From Bin87 sp965220055 (GTDB lineage: Bacteria; Chloroflexota; Dehalococcoidia; Lucifugimonadales; UBA3495), in NCBI GenBank assembly GCA_965220055.1, contig CBDCPE010000004.1, forward strand, positions 3,162,001 through 3,226,000: a stretch of 64,000 bases of DNA, written 5' to 3'. The first letter of the stretch is position 1. Each line of letters opens with the position of its first letter. The translations under genes and the position numbers were made by a program. Below are positions 42,751 to 51,167 of this stretch, in pieces. The notes below the pieces were generated by a model, which was not told where the DNA came from, searched no databases, and was given only the letters and a program-made list of their open reading frames with translations.

Positions 42751-43752
42751 ATGGCCGGAACCAAAAGGATATACGTGGGAATGCACGATGGAGTATGCGC
42801 CGTCATCAGCGACGACGGCGGCAAGACATGGAAACAGGGGCCCGTCAAGCGGTTGGCCCACGCGGCGGCGCGTGTAAGCGCCAGCCCGGTGGCCCGGTCA
42901 CGGGCGTATTTGGCTGCCTACGAAGCGGGAGTGTACCGGACGGACGACGGCGGCATGACGTGGGAGCACCTGGGATCGTACCCCACCGAATACGCGCACA
43001 GCGTGCTGGCGCATCCAGACGACGCGGACACCGTGTATGTCGGCAGCGAGCCGGCGGAGATTTGGCGCTCGATTGACTGCGGGGCTAACTGGGTTGAGTT
43101 CGACGCATTTCGGACGGTCCCCGAAGCGACGCAATGGGGGTTCCACGCGCCGACGCGGGACTCCCACGTGCGAGACCTACGTCCTGCGCCCGGTGACACG
43201 AGCCGGCTGTATGCGGGGATCGAAGTGGGCGGGATGGTGTGCTCGTCGGACGGAGGATCGAGCTGGCGGCAACTGCCGGGACTCGACGACGACATTCACT
43301 GCGTGAACCTGAGCAACGACCGGCCCGACAGGATATACGTCGCGACGGCGGCGTCTCCCTATCGGTCGGACGATGGTGGTGACACGTGGGAGATGATCAA
43401 CGACGGTCTGGACAGGCGGTACACGCTGCACATCGCGGCGGCTCACGACGACGCTGACCTGGTGCTGGTGACCGTTTCCGAGAACGCTCGGCGCGGCAAC
43501 CCCAAGTTCTACCGATCCACCGATGCTGGGCGCAGTTGGAATCTGGTGCAGGGCGTGGGGGAGGGAGAAAACCCAACTGACATGATGGTGGCGTTCGATT
43601 GGGACCCGCAGGAGCCGGATACCGTGTATGGCGGGACCGACGGCGGCAAGCTTTACCGCAGCGGAGACCGTGGTGTCACCTGGGAGGCTCTGCCGGTGGA
43701 CCTGGGCACCGTGGCGGTGGGGGCGCTGGCGCTGGCGGTCGCGAGCGAGTAG
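42751..43752 (+). CDS. BNR/Asp-box beta-propeller protein
   Basis: 333 residues with seven Asp-box motifs (S-x-D-x-G-x-T-W type): ISDDGGKTW, RTDDGGMTW, RSIDCGANW, SSDGGSSW, RSDDGGDTW, RSTDAGRSW and RSGDRGVTW. They predict a seven-bladed propeller like sialidases and the photosystem factor Ycf48, but no sialidase active-site residues were identified. No signal peptide, so a cytoplasmic scaffold or binding protein is likely. ATG 42751 is preceded by AAGGAGG. Upstream of the amidohydrolase gene but separated by its own spacer. Confidence 0.85.
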   Translation: MAGTKRIYVGMHDGVCAVISDDGGKTWKQGPVKRLAHAAARVSASPVARSRAYLAAYEAGVYRTDDGGMTWEHLGSYPTEYAHSVLAHPDDADTVYVGSEPAEIWRSIDCGANWVEFDAFRTVPEATQWGFHAPTRDSHVRDLRPAPGDTSRLYAGIEVGGMVCSSDGGSSWRQLPGLDDDIHCVNLSNDRPDRIYVATAASPYRSDDGGDTWEMINDGLDRRYTLHIAAAHDDADLVLVTVSENARRGNPKFYRSTDAGRSWNLVQGVGEGENPTDMMVAFDWDPQEPDTVYGGTDGGKLYRSGDRGVTWEALPVDLGTVAVGALALAVASE

Positions 43753-43826
43753 CCGGTTGGCGGCCAAGAGCCGTGTTATCATCGGCCAAACATCCCCCAA
43801 ATCACCCTGAAGCCGGAGGTGCGATC

Positions 43827-44843
43827 ATGCCGCCAAGTGGCAACGAATGGCTGGCCCTGACGACGGAACCGATACTGGAACCCGAGCTCCCGATCTGTGA
43901 CCCGCATCACCACTTCTGGGTGCAGCGGCCGGAGCCGGCGGACTACCAGCAATACCTGCTGCCCGACCTGGCGGCCGACATCAACAGCGGTCACAACGTG
44001 CGATCCACGGTGTTCGTGGAGGCGCGTTCGGAGTACCGGACGGACGGGCCCGAAGAGCTCCGCCCCGTGGGCGAGGTCGAGTTTGTCCAGGGAATTGCGG
44101 ACGAGAGCGCGACCGGAGCGCATGGCGAAGGGCGGGCGGCCGCGGCCATCATCGGACGGGCCGACCTGAAGATGGGCGACGGCGTCCGGCCGGTGCTGGA
44201 AGCGCTGCAGGCGGCAAGCCCGAACCGCTTCCGAGGAATCAGACACTCGGTGGGCTGGGATCCTCACCCGGAGGTCGAGAACCGGGAGGTTGAAGGTCTG
44301 CTGCAGCGCGACGATTACCTGGCCGGGGCGCGGGTCCTGCAGGACATGGGCTTGATCCTCGAAACGTCGGTCTACTTCCCGCAGTTGCCGGAACTCGCGG
44401 AGTTCGCGCGGCAGGTACCGGACCTTACCATCGTGCTCAACCATATCGGCGGAATGATGCGCACCGGCCCCTTCGCCAACCGGGACGACGAGGTAATTCC
44501 GCAGTGGCGCGATGGGATCGACGCGGTGGCATCCGCACCAAACGTCGTAATGAAGCTGGGCGGGATCGGGATGCCGCGTATCGGCTTTGACTGGCACACG
44601 CGGGAGACGCCCGTGGGGTCTGAGGAAATCGCGGACTCCGTGGGCGACTGGATGCGGCACTGCCTGGACCGTTTTGGACCTGACCACTGCATGTTCGAGA
44701 GCAACTTTCCGGTGGACAAGGTCTCTTTCTCGTACCACGTCATGTACAACGCCTTCAAGCGGCTGTCGCAGGGGTACTCCGCTACGGAGCGTGCGGCGGC
44801 GTTCCATGACACCGCGACGCGGGTCTACCGGATAGCGTCCTGA
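43827..44843 (+). CDS. Amidohydrolase-2 family TIM-barrel hydrolase
   Basis: 338 residues. The N-terminal metal motif is CDPHHHFWVQRP. Later parts include RFRGIRHSVGWDPHPE, LTIVLNHIGGMM and the C-terminal HCMFESNFPVDKVSFSYHVM. These match the amidohydrolase-2 group, which includes lactonases (e.g. 2-pyrone-4,6-dicarboxylate hydrolase) and decarboxylases of aromatic acids. ATG 43827 follows CGGAGGTG. A hairpin (44874-44896) separates it from the epoxide hydrolase gene. Confidence 0.9.
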   Translation: MPPSGNEWLALTTEPILEPELPICDPHHHFWVQRPEPADYQQYLLPDLAADINSGHNVRSTVFVEARSEYRTDGPEELRPVGEVEFVQGIADESATGAHGEGRAAAAIIGRADLKMGDGVRPVLEALQAASPNRFRGIRHSVGWDPHPEVENREVEGLLQRDDYLAGARVLQDMGLILETSVYFPQLPELAEFARQVPDLTIVLNHIGGMMRTGPFANRDDEVIPQWRDGIDAVASAPNVVMKLGGIGMPRIGFDWHTRETPVGSEEIADSVGDWMRHCLDRFGPDHCMFESNFPVDKVSFSYHVMYNAFKRLSQGYSATERAAAFHDTATRVYRIAS

Positions 44844-44873
44844 ACGCAGCCCACGATCATTGATCGTCTACCA

Positions 44874-44896
44874 GGGGCGTCCAGCGCGGACGCCCC
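44874..44896 (+). terminator. Hairpin between amidohydrolase and epoxide hydrolase genes
   Basis: GGGGCGTCC (44874-44882) pairs with GGACGCCCC (44888-44896), loop AGCGC. No T-run follows. A second small palindrome (acgatca-t-tgatcgt) is at 44853-44867. Confidence 0.5.
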
Positions 44897-44923
44897 AACT
44901 GAAACCCCAAAAGGAGAGCTGCC

Positions 44924-46072
44924 ATGGAGCCTTTTGAGATTGCGATAAGCGACGAGGTGTTGGAGGATCTGCGCCGGCGTCTGGAGCACACCAGGTGGCC
45001 CGACGAGATGCCCGGCACGGGGTGGGAGTACGGGTCCAACCTTGATTACATCAAGGAACTGGTTGAGTACTGGCGGACGGATTTCGACTGGCGGGCGCAG
45101 GAGAACAAACTCAACGCGTTCCACAATTACAAGTCGGAAGTCGACGGGTTGAGCATCCACTTCATCAAGGAGAACGGCACCGGGCCGAACCCGATGCCGC
45201 TGGTGATTACCCACGGCTGGCCCAGCACGTTCTTCGAGATGACGAAGATCATCCCGCTGCTGGCGGATCCGGGGAGCCACGGGGGCGACCCGGCGGACTC
45301 CTTTGACGTGGTTGCGCCTTCTCTGCCGGGGTTCGGGTTCTCGCAGGCCTCTCAGGAACCGGGCATGCAGGTGCAGAAGGTGGCCGACCTGTGGGCGAAG
45401 CTGATGACCGAGAACCTGGGGTACCCCAAGTTCGCGGCGCAGGGCGGAGATATCGGCGCGGGCGTCACATCGCGATTGGGGTATGCCCATTCGGACAAGA
45501 TGATCGGCGTCCACCTGACGTCGATCACGCGGCCGACGCCCTACCTGGGGCCGGGATCTCGGCCGCTCACCGCGGCGGAGCAGGCCCACTCGGACCAGCG
45601 GGAACGATGGCAGCAGAGCGAAGGCGGGTACAGCCACATCCAGGGCACGAAGCCGCAGACGCTGTCCTACGGGTTGAACGATTCTCCGGTCGGGCTGGCG
45701 GCGTGGATCGTCGAGAAGTACCGGACGTGGAGCGACTGCAACGGCGACGTGGAAAGCACCTACACGAAGGACGAACTGCTGACCACGGTCACCATCTACT
45801 GGGTGACCAACACCATCGGGTCGTCGGTACGGATGTACAAGGAGAACCAGAGTTCAGTGTGGGAAATGGAGGAAGGGGAGAAAATGCCCACGCCGGCGGG
45901 GATGGCGATGTTCCCGCAGGAGATCGCCAAGCCGCCGCAGGAGTGGGCGGAGCGGTCGTGGGACCTGCGCCGTTGGACCCAGATGCCCCGGGGCGGTCAC
46001 TTCGCCGCGCTGGAGGAGCCGGAACTGCTGGCTCACGAGGTGCGGGAGTTCTTCAGGCCGTTCCGCAGCTGA
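44924..46072 (+). CDS. Epoxide hydrolase (microsomal-type, EHN domain)
   Basis: 382 residues. The N-terminal ~100 residues are an EHN lid domain (ISDEVLEDLRRRLEHTRWPD). The alpha/beta-hydrolase core has the oxyanion motif THGWPSTFFEM, nucleophile Asp in AAQGGDIGAGVTSRLGY, ring-activating Tyr region TIYWVTNTIGSSVRMY and catalytic His in MPRGGHFAALEEPELL. Converts epoxides to diols. ATG 44924 lies behind AAGGAGAG. A strong terminator follows at 46100. Confidence 0.93.
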   Translation: MEPFEIAISDEVLEDLRRRLEHTRWPDEMPGTGWEYGSNLDYIKELVEYWRTDFDWRAQENKLNAFHNYKSEVDGLSIHFIKENGTGPNPMPLVITHGWPSTFFEMTKIIPLLADPGSHGGDPADSFDVVAPSLPGFGFSQASQEPGMQVQKVADLWAKLMTENLGYPKFAAQGGDIGAGVTSRLGYAHSDKMIGVHLTSITRPTPYLGPGSRPLTAAEQAHSDQRERWQQSEGGYSHIQGTKPQTLSYGLNDSPVGLAAWIVEKYRTWSDCNGDVESTYTKDELLTTVTIYWVTNTIGSSVRMYKENQSSVWEMEEGEKMPTPAGMAMFPQEIAKPPQEWAERSWDLRRWTQMPRGGHFAALEEPELLAHEVREFFRPFRS

Positions 46073-46099
46073 TCGGGCAAACCCGCATCAGTGACCGGA

Positions 46100-46132
46100 C
46101 AGGGGCGAATGATTATTCGCCCCTGCGTTTTT
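46100..46132 (+). terminator. Intrinsic terminator after the epoxide hydrolase gene
   Basis: CAGGGGCGAAT (46100-46110) pairs with ATTCGCCCCTG (46115-46125), loop GATT, followed by a T-run (CGTTTTTG). Same core as hairpins at 10305 and 13380. It also sits at the 3' side of the convergent hydrolase gene ending at 46140. Confidence 0.85.
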
Positions 46133-46139
46133 GTCGGGT

Positions 46140-47015
46140 TCAGCGGGCCAGGAACTTCAGTATCTTGGGGTTGACCTCTTCGGGCCGCTCCTGGTGCATG
46201 AAATGGCCGGTGCCGGGGATGATTGTCTTTTCCAGCCCGCCGGAGAAATAGGCATACATGCCTGAGCTCAGGAAGGACTCCAACCGCCTGGGTCGGTCAC
46301 GAGTGCCGTGCAGGGCCAGGGTCGGGACCCGGATGGGGCCGGCCTGGATGACGGCCTGGTCGGCCCGCACCGGATCGTCCACTTGGGAGGCGTCGTAGCG
46401 GGCGCGATAGTAGCCGAGGGCGGCCTGGACGACGCCGGGCTTGCGGAAGGTTGACCGGATGCTCTCCAGGGACTCGGCGGGAATGTCCCACTCCGGGGAA
46501 GCCCAGCGCCACCACTCTTCCACGAAGGCGTAGTCGTTGTGGGCAACTACGTCCTCGGCGTGGGGCATCTGGAAGAAGAACCCGTGCCAGGTTCCCTGCA
46601 GGTATTGGAACTCCATGCTGAGCTCGCGGTCGACCCGACCGGAGGCGATGGTCACCAGCTTGATGACTTTTTCGGGCGCGAGGGCGGTGGCCCCCACCAC
46701 GGCGCCGGCTCCCCAATCGTTGCCGATGAGATAGGCGCGTTCGGCGCCCAGCGCTCCGATGAGTTCCACCGCGTCCCGGGCCATCAGAGCCGAATGATAG
46801 CGGCCGTCCGCCGGAGCTTCGGTTGGGGCGTAGCCGCGCATGAACGGGGCCACGGCGCGGAACCCGGCGGCGGCGAGGTCGGGCAACAGGTGGCGGAAGG
46901 ACCAGGCGTGGTCGGGGAACCCGTGCAGGCAGATGGCCAGGGGCCCATCGCCCATCTCAAGGTAGTGGAAATTGATGCCGTTGGCGCGAACATTTCCGGT
47001 ATTGAAGTCAGCCAT
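46140..47015 (-). CDS. Alpha/beta hydrolase (epoxide hydrolase / haloalkane dehalogenase-like)
   Basis: 291 residues. LHGFPDHAWSFRHLLPDLA carries the oxyanion HG motif, LIGNDWGAGAVV the nucleophile Asp of the epoxide-hydrolase/dehalogenase branch, and IPGTGHFMHQERPEEV the catalytic His. Asp rather than Ser as nucleophile indicates C-O or C-halogen cleavage rather than simple esters. I chose ATG 47015; an upstream frame extends further but lacks family sequence. It follows a luciferase-like gene on the same strand by 17 nt, so the two are co-transcribed. Confidence 0.9.
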   Translation of the reverse strand: MADFNTGNVRANGINFHYLEMGDGPLAICLHGFPDHAWSFRHLLPDLAAAGFRAVAPFMRGYAPTEAPADGRYHSALMARDAVELIGALGAERAYLIGNDWGAGAVVGATALAPEKVIKLVTIASGRVDRELSMEFQYLQGTWHGFFFQMPHAEDVVAHNDYAFVEEWWRWASPEWDIPAESLESIRSTFRKPGVVQAALGYYRARYDASQVDDPVRADQAVIQAGPIRVPTLALHGTRDRPRRLESFLSSGMYAYFSGGLEKTIIPGTGHFMHQERPEEVNPKILKFLAR

Positions 47016-47032
47016 GATGCCTCGCAGATCGA

Positions 47033-48148
47033 CTAGAATTCCCTGATTCGGGGCAAAACTTCTCGGCCGAAGAGTTCGATCTCGGCCGTAACGTCCTTGT
47101 GGTTGAGACCGGGTTGCTGGAACGCGAAATCGACGACACCGATGCCGCACTTTTCGTGATACACGCGGAGTTGTTCGACAACGGTGTCCGGGCTGCCGAC
47201 GAAGTTGAGCATCGTGCGGGGCCCGCCCGCGCCGTTGGCCCGGGTGGACGGCGGTGGAGGCGTTGACGCAGGCGCGGATTGTGACGGGCCTCCGGATCGG
47301 GCGGCCTGCACTGCCTGGGCAAGGGATCGGCCGATGTTGTTGCCGCGGCCTCCACCGGCGGCGTGCACGCGGTCACGCAGGTCATCCGCTCCACGGTCGG
47401 TCTCGGCAAGACATATACCGCCACGGAACACAACCTGGTCGGAGGTTGGCTCCCATCCGAGTTCGTGCGACCACCGCCGGTAATCATCGACGACCTCGAC
47501 CATATCGTCGGGGTGGTCGTAGGAGATGCCCAAACCGAGACGGCGGGAGGCGGCGAATCGGACCGTATCGGCGCTGCGGGTCGCCACGATAAGAGGCGGC
47601 AGCGGGCGCTGCACCGGCCACGGCCAAACGGACACGGTGCGGTACTGGTAGTAGCGGCCCTCCCAGGAAAAGGGCTCGGGCTCGGTGAGGGCCTTCAGGA
47701 CGAGGTCCATGGCTTCAATCAACCGCTCGCGGCCTTCGGACGGGTTGAGATCATAAACCTGATCCTCGCTGGGGGTGCCGCGCATGAACGCAGCGACGAG
47801 GCGGCCGCCGGTGAGATTGTCCAGCATGCCGATTTCCTCAGCGACGCGGATCGGATTGTTGATGGGGAGCAACTGCCCGAGGAGGGCGATTTTGACGGTC
47901 CGGCAACGTTCTGCTACAGCAGCAGCCATTACCGCGGGGTTGGGCGTGGTGCGGTTGCCTGAGAAGTGGTGCTCGGAAAGGCTGATCCAGTCGAAACCCA
48001 TGTCCTCTGCGAATTCGCACTCGGCCATGCCCTCCTGATAGGACCTGAGGGAGACCTCCGGATCGTGATAGGCGGGCGGGACGGGCCAACCGGCGGGAAA
48101 GCGGTCCCGCTCGGCGTAACCCATGCAACCGAAGTACGAAGCTTTCAC
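47033..48148 (-). CDS. Luciferase-like flavin-dependent monooxygenase
   Basis: 371 residues of the bacterial-luciferase superfamily, alkanal/long-chain monooxygenase type: AEDMGFDWISLSEHHFSGN with the family EHH signature, LLGQLLPINNPIRVAEEIGM and LDNLTGGRLVAAFMRGTPSE. An Ala/Pro/Ser-rich insert (~290-318) interrupts the barrel near the C-terminus before TMLNFVGSPDTVVEQLRVY. Likely oxygenates a small organic substrate with reduced flavin; co-transcription with the downstream hydrolase suggests sequential steps. Confidence 0.92.
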   Translation of the reverse strand: MKASYFGCMGYAERDRFPAGWPVPPAYHDPEVSLRSYQEGMAECEFAEDMGFDWISLSEHHFSGNRTTPNPAVMAAAVAERCRTVKIALLGQLLPINNPIRVAEEIGMLDNLTGGRLVAAFMRGTPSEDQVYDLNPSEGRERLIEAMDLVLKALTEPEPFSWEGRYYQYRTVSVWPWPVQRPLPPLIVATRSADTVRFAASRRLGLGISYDHPDDMVEVVDDYRRWSHELGWEPTSDQVVFRGGICLAETDRGADDLRDRVHAAGGGRGNNIGRSLAQAVQAARSGGPSQSAPASTPPPPSTRANGAGGPRTMLNFVGSPDTVVEQLRVYHEKCGIGVVDFAFQQPGLNHKDVTAEIELFGREVLPRIREF

Positions 48149-48249
48149 GGCGTCCCTGCGCTAAAAGAAGCGTTTTCGAATGGGGCGATGGTAGGGGGCG
48201 GCATCGGGGTTGTCAACGCGAAACCAGGACTCACGCGCACCCGGTTTGC

Positions 48250-48340
48250 CGTTGAGAGGAGCATGGCGACATGGCAATCCCGCTGCCGGAACGATGACTC
48301 CGGTGGCAACGAGATTGCCGCGCTGCGCTCGCAATGACAT
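48250..48340. repeat. Fold-back intergenic repeat A, unit 1
   Basis: Left arm (48250-48279, cgttgagaggagcatggcga then catggcaatc) is an imperfect inverse of the right arm (48311-48340, gagattgccgcgctgcgctc then gcaatgacat). Two further degenerate right-arm echoes ending gcaatgacat and gcgatgacat follow to 48380. Confidence 0.8.
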
Positions 48341-48428
48341 AACTGCGTCGGCAATGACATTGTTGCGTTCGCGATGACATTCTGGAAGATCGAATGACCC
48401 GGGGCGCGCGGCAGGGCCTTTCGATTGT

Positions 48429-48533
48429 CGTTGCGAGGAGCGGAGCGATGTGGCAATCGCGTTGCAGTCAAACCGCTTGCGCCAAGTATGACTACCACGG
48501 CGACGAGATTGCCGCGCTGCGCTCGCAATGACG
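48429..48533. repeat. Fold-back intergenic repeat A, unit 2
   Basis: Left arm cgttgcgaggagcggagcga then tgtggcaatc (48429-48458) and right arm from 48505 to 48533 are imperfect inverted repeats around a ~45-bp middle. The arms align with unit 1 (48250-48340) and with 52171-52260. Confidence 0.8.
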
Positions 48534-48567
48534 GTTGCGGAGGGCCACGGGTTGGTCGGCCCGTTGG

Positions 48568-49371
48568 CTAGGGGCCACGGGCGGGGGGGAGATGAGCGTG
48601 GGATTTGAATTTGGATTGGATGAGGTTGAAGTCGATGGGGTTGTGGGGGTTCTCGGCGTTGCGGCGGGTGAGGTGATTGGCGTAACGGGCGGCGAAGGCG
48701 TCCATTGCACCACGGTCGTCGATAAAGAGGATTTTGCCGGGGGTGGATCCGGCGGCTTTTTCGAGTTCGTGGTCGTTGAGGAGGTTGCCCTTGCAGTCGT
48801 GGCGGCGGTCTTCGCAAACACAAGGGTAGGGATAGCTGGCGTAGTACAGGGGGCCGTGCAGGCTGAATTCGATGTCCTCGGCGCGGAGGCGCTGGGCTTC
48901 GATTTCGGCGGGGTCAGGTTCGGGTTCGGCCTGGGTTGCTTCGTGGGCCTCCTGGCTTTGATCTTCGGTGTCGTGGTTGAAGCCGAGGCGGAGGAGTTCC
49001 CTGGCGGCGGAGAGCCGGTGGCAGGGTTTGAAGTCGGGGAGTTGGCCCTGCATCACGTCGACGAGGAAGCGGACGGCGGTGCGGCCAAGGTTGGTTTCAT
49101 CGTGAACAATCTGGGCGAGGGCGGAACGGATGTGGCGCGCCGCATCGGGGGTTTCGGGTTCGGGTTGAGGTTTGGGGGAGCGCCGGGGGGCGGCGTGGTC
49201 GACGTGAGATTGGGCGGGCTCGAAGCCGAGTTTGACGAGGAGGCGGGCGGCGTCGAGGCGGTGGCAGGGTTGGGAGTGGGGGAGTTCGCCGTGCATGGTG
49301 GAGATGAGGAAGCGGACGATGAGACGGCCGTCGTGAGTTTCCTGGGCGATGATGTCGGCGAGATCAGACAT
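48568..49371 (-). CDS. Uncharacterised protein with a duplicated ~45-residue domain
   Basis: 267 residues. The same unit occurs twice: residues ~4-50 (ETHDGRLIVRFLISTMHGEL, then CHRLDAARLLVKLGF) and ~86-132 (ETNLGRTAVRFLVDVMQGQL, then KPCHRLSAARELLRLGF). The copies keep GRxxVRFLxxxMxGxLP and PCHRLxAARxLxxLGF. Charged Pro/Glu-rich linkers separate them. The C-terminal ~90 residues contain CVCEDRRHDCKG, a possible metal site, and ILFIDDRGAMDAFAARYANH. No function is recognised. A perfect promoter ends 8 nt before the ATG, so translation is probably leaderless. The gene lies between repeat arrays and mobile DNA. Confidence 0.6.
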   Translation of the reverse strand: MSDLADIIAQETHDGRLIVRFLISTMHGELPHSQPCHRLDAARLLVKLGFEPAQSHVDHAAPRRSPKPQPEPETPDAARHIRSALAQIVHDETNLGRTAVRFLVDVMQGQLPDFKPCHRLSAARELLRLGFNHDTEDQSQEAHEATQAEPEPDPAEIEAQRLRAEDIEFSLHGPLYYASYPYPCVCEDRRHDCKGNLLNDHELEKAAGSTPGKILFIDDRGAMDAFAARYANHLTRRNAENPHNPIDFNLIQSKFKSHAHLPPARGP

Positions 49372-49379
49372 ATGTTCTG

Positions 49380-49408
49380 ATTATAGGTTGACGGGTAAGG
49401 GGAGTCAA
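49380..49408 (-). promoter_or_regulatory. Near-consensus promoter giving a leaderless message
   Basis: Minus strand TTGACT (49408-49403), 17-nt spacer, TATAAT (49385-49380). The ATG at 49371 begins 8 nt after the -10, so transcription should start at or within 1-2 nt of the start codon. Confidence 0.8.
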
Positions 49409-49555
49409 GGGGGGATTGGTTCTCGAGAGAATTGCGTATCTCGGGTCCCAAGCAGACAGGCGTAGCCTCAGCCGCAGCCGGCGCAATCCTAAAGGCCCTC
49501 AAACATTAGGATTCCACCCTAACAACTCTACCCAGTCAACCATCCGCAACCAAGT

Positions 49556-49855
49556 TTGACCATCAAATATCATCGTGGCAAACTGTCCGCCACGACCAAT
49601 TTCGCAGTCAGGACGATATGGACCGGGGACAACCTGGAGTTAATGCGAGGTCCCAACTCGGCATCGGTTGACCTCATCTACCTCGACCCGCCATTCAACT
49701 CCAACCGCAACTACGCGGCACACGTTGGCAGTGCCGCAGCTGCCGCGGCTTTCAGGGACACTTGGACCCTGTCCAATTTGGACGTCGCCTAGATGGGGCT
49801 CATAGCCGACGAGCAACCTGCGATGTAGAAAGTATAGGAAACCGCAGCACTAGCT
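49556..49855 (+). pseudogene. Decayed adenine-specific DNA methyltransferase, N-terminal remnant
   Basis: The frame encodes a methyltransferase start (TNFAVRTIWTGDNLELMRGP) and motif IV with flanks (SVDLIYLDPPFNSNRNYAAH), up to DTWTLSNLDVA. Then come three in-frame TAG codons within ~25 codons (49790, 49823 and 49832 region) separated by recognisable family sequence (MGLIADEQPAM). A TGA follows and the rest of the gene, including the AdoMet motif, is missing. It is a remnant, not a functional enzyme. Confidence 0.75.
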
Positions 49856-50049
49856 CAACCAGGTTGAAACGCAACATTTCGTACCCGTGTCACAAACGAA
49901 ATGAACCACAGAAATACGTGGACCACCCAAGACTGGCTTGGTGGATTGGACAACGTCATCAGCATCGGCCAGAGCTGGTTGCAAACCCTACCACCACGGA
50001 TAGAAGACGAACTTCGTTCCATCAACGCCGCCAAGCAACTAGTACCGTT

Positions 50050-51167
50050 TCAATCTGATCTTGCAGGGTAGATATGTTGGAGCTTACGGCGAGCATCTTG
50101 GGTGGTAAACCGCCAGTCTATGGCTGATTTTGCTGCGTTGCGCTCGCGTTCGAGCGCCGCAACCTCTCGCCGCAGCTCCGGCTCATCGCTGATACGGCGG
50201 TTCAGACACCCTCTGCTGAAGACGCTCAACTCGATCTCAGCCATGTTCAGCCAGCTGCCGTGCGTGGGAGTGTAATGAAACTCGAGGCGTTGGGCGATGC
50301 GCCGAGCTTCGCCGGGCTCAAATGCTTCGTAGAGTGAGCCGAGCTTGTGGGTGTTGAGGTTGTCCAGTACCAGCCTGACCACCTCGGCATCGGGGTAGGC
50401 CTCGTCCACCAGCCACCGCATCTGGTACGCGAAGTCCACCGCAGTGCGGCGCTCGGTCACCGCCACATGTCTCCATCCACCCTTCGGCTCGCAGATCATG
50501 AACAGGTTCCGTGTCCCGTTGCGCTGGTACTCGGTGTCATAGCGTGCCATCCGTCCGGGGGCAGCCGCCAGGGGCGGACGCACCTCCCCAGTCAATTGCC
50601 GGGAGGTCTCGTCGAAACACACTACCGGCCGCTCCGGATGGTACGCCTGTTGGTACAGGTCCAGCACGTCCTCCATCCGCGCCACGAACTCCCCGCTCAC
50701 CTTGGGGATACACCACTCCTTCTTCTGCCACGGCTTGAGTTCGTTTTTTTGAGCATCTGGCGCACCGTCTCCAGGGAGATGCTATCGGCAAACTCCAACT
50801 CCACCACCTGGTCGGCCAACAACTGGAGTGTCCAGTGCGTGTGCCCTTCGGGCGCGGCGCTGCACGCAATGGCGATCAGGTGCGCTTCCTGCCTCCCGTC
50901 CAGCTTGCGCTCCTGGCCCGGCCGCGGTCGGTCATTGATGGCGGCCTCAAGTCCTTCCTCCACGTACCGCTTCCGTGCTCTGGCGACCGTGGCCGCGTTG
51001 ACCAACAGCACATCGGCTATCTCACGGTCCCTAACCCCCTGGTCAGCCTTGAGCAGCGACAGCGCACGCTTCACGGTGCGCACTGACGCCTTGCCTCGCT
51101 GGGACACCTCATTGAGACGGGAACGTTCGGCCTCGGTCAGTTCCACTTTATACTTGATGGCAGCCAT
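50050..51167 (-). CDS. IS630-family transposase, expressed by -1 frameshifting
   Basis: The first frame (ATG 51167 to stop at 50697) encodes helix-turn-helix domains (VRDREIADVLLVNAATVARA, RKRYVEEGLEAAINDRPRPG). At the run of seven A (50750-50744 on the minus strand) a -1 shift joins it to the second frame (NELKPWQKKEWCIPKVSGEF), which carries the DDE catalytic residues: CFDETSRQ, LVLDNLNTHK and GSWLNMAEIELSVF. Homology is continuous across the shift, so programmed slippage is likely rather than decay. The fused product is about 372 residues, normal for this family. An alternative GTG start lies 18 nt upstream. Confidence 0.88.
50744..50750 (-). promoter_or_regulatory. A7 slippery site for transposase frameshifting
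   Basis: Minus strand CTCAAAAAAACGAAC. Slipping back one base converts LKKTNSSRG into LKK-NELKPWQ, which fuses the two transposase halves. Runs of A are the usual slip sites in IS630 elements. Confidence 0.7.

Noticed and set aside
48250..48533. CRISPR array
   Set aside because: Repeat units are inverted, imperfect, of unequal spacing and not of repeat-spacer form; no cas genes.
49790..49835. Clustered TAG codons as possible amber recoding (pyrrolysine or suppression)
   Set aside because: The intact genes nearby end on mixed stops, a TGA and gene truncation follow, and no suppressor tRNA was seen. Decay explains it better.
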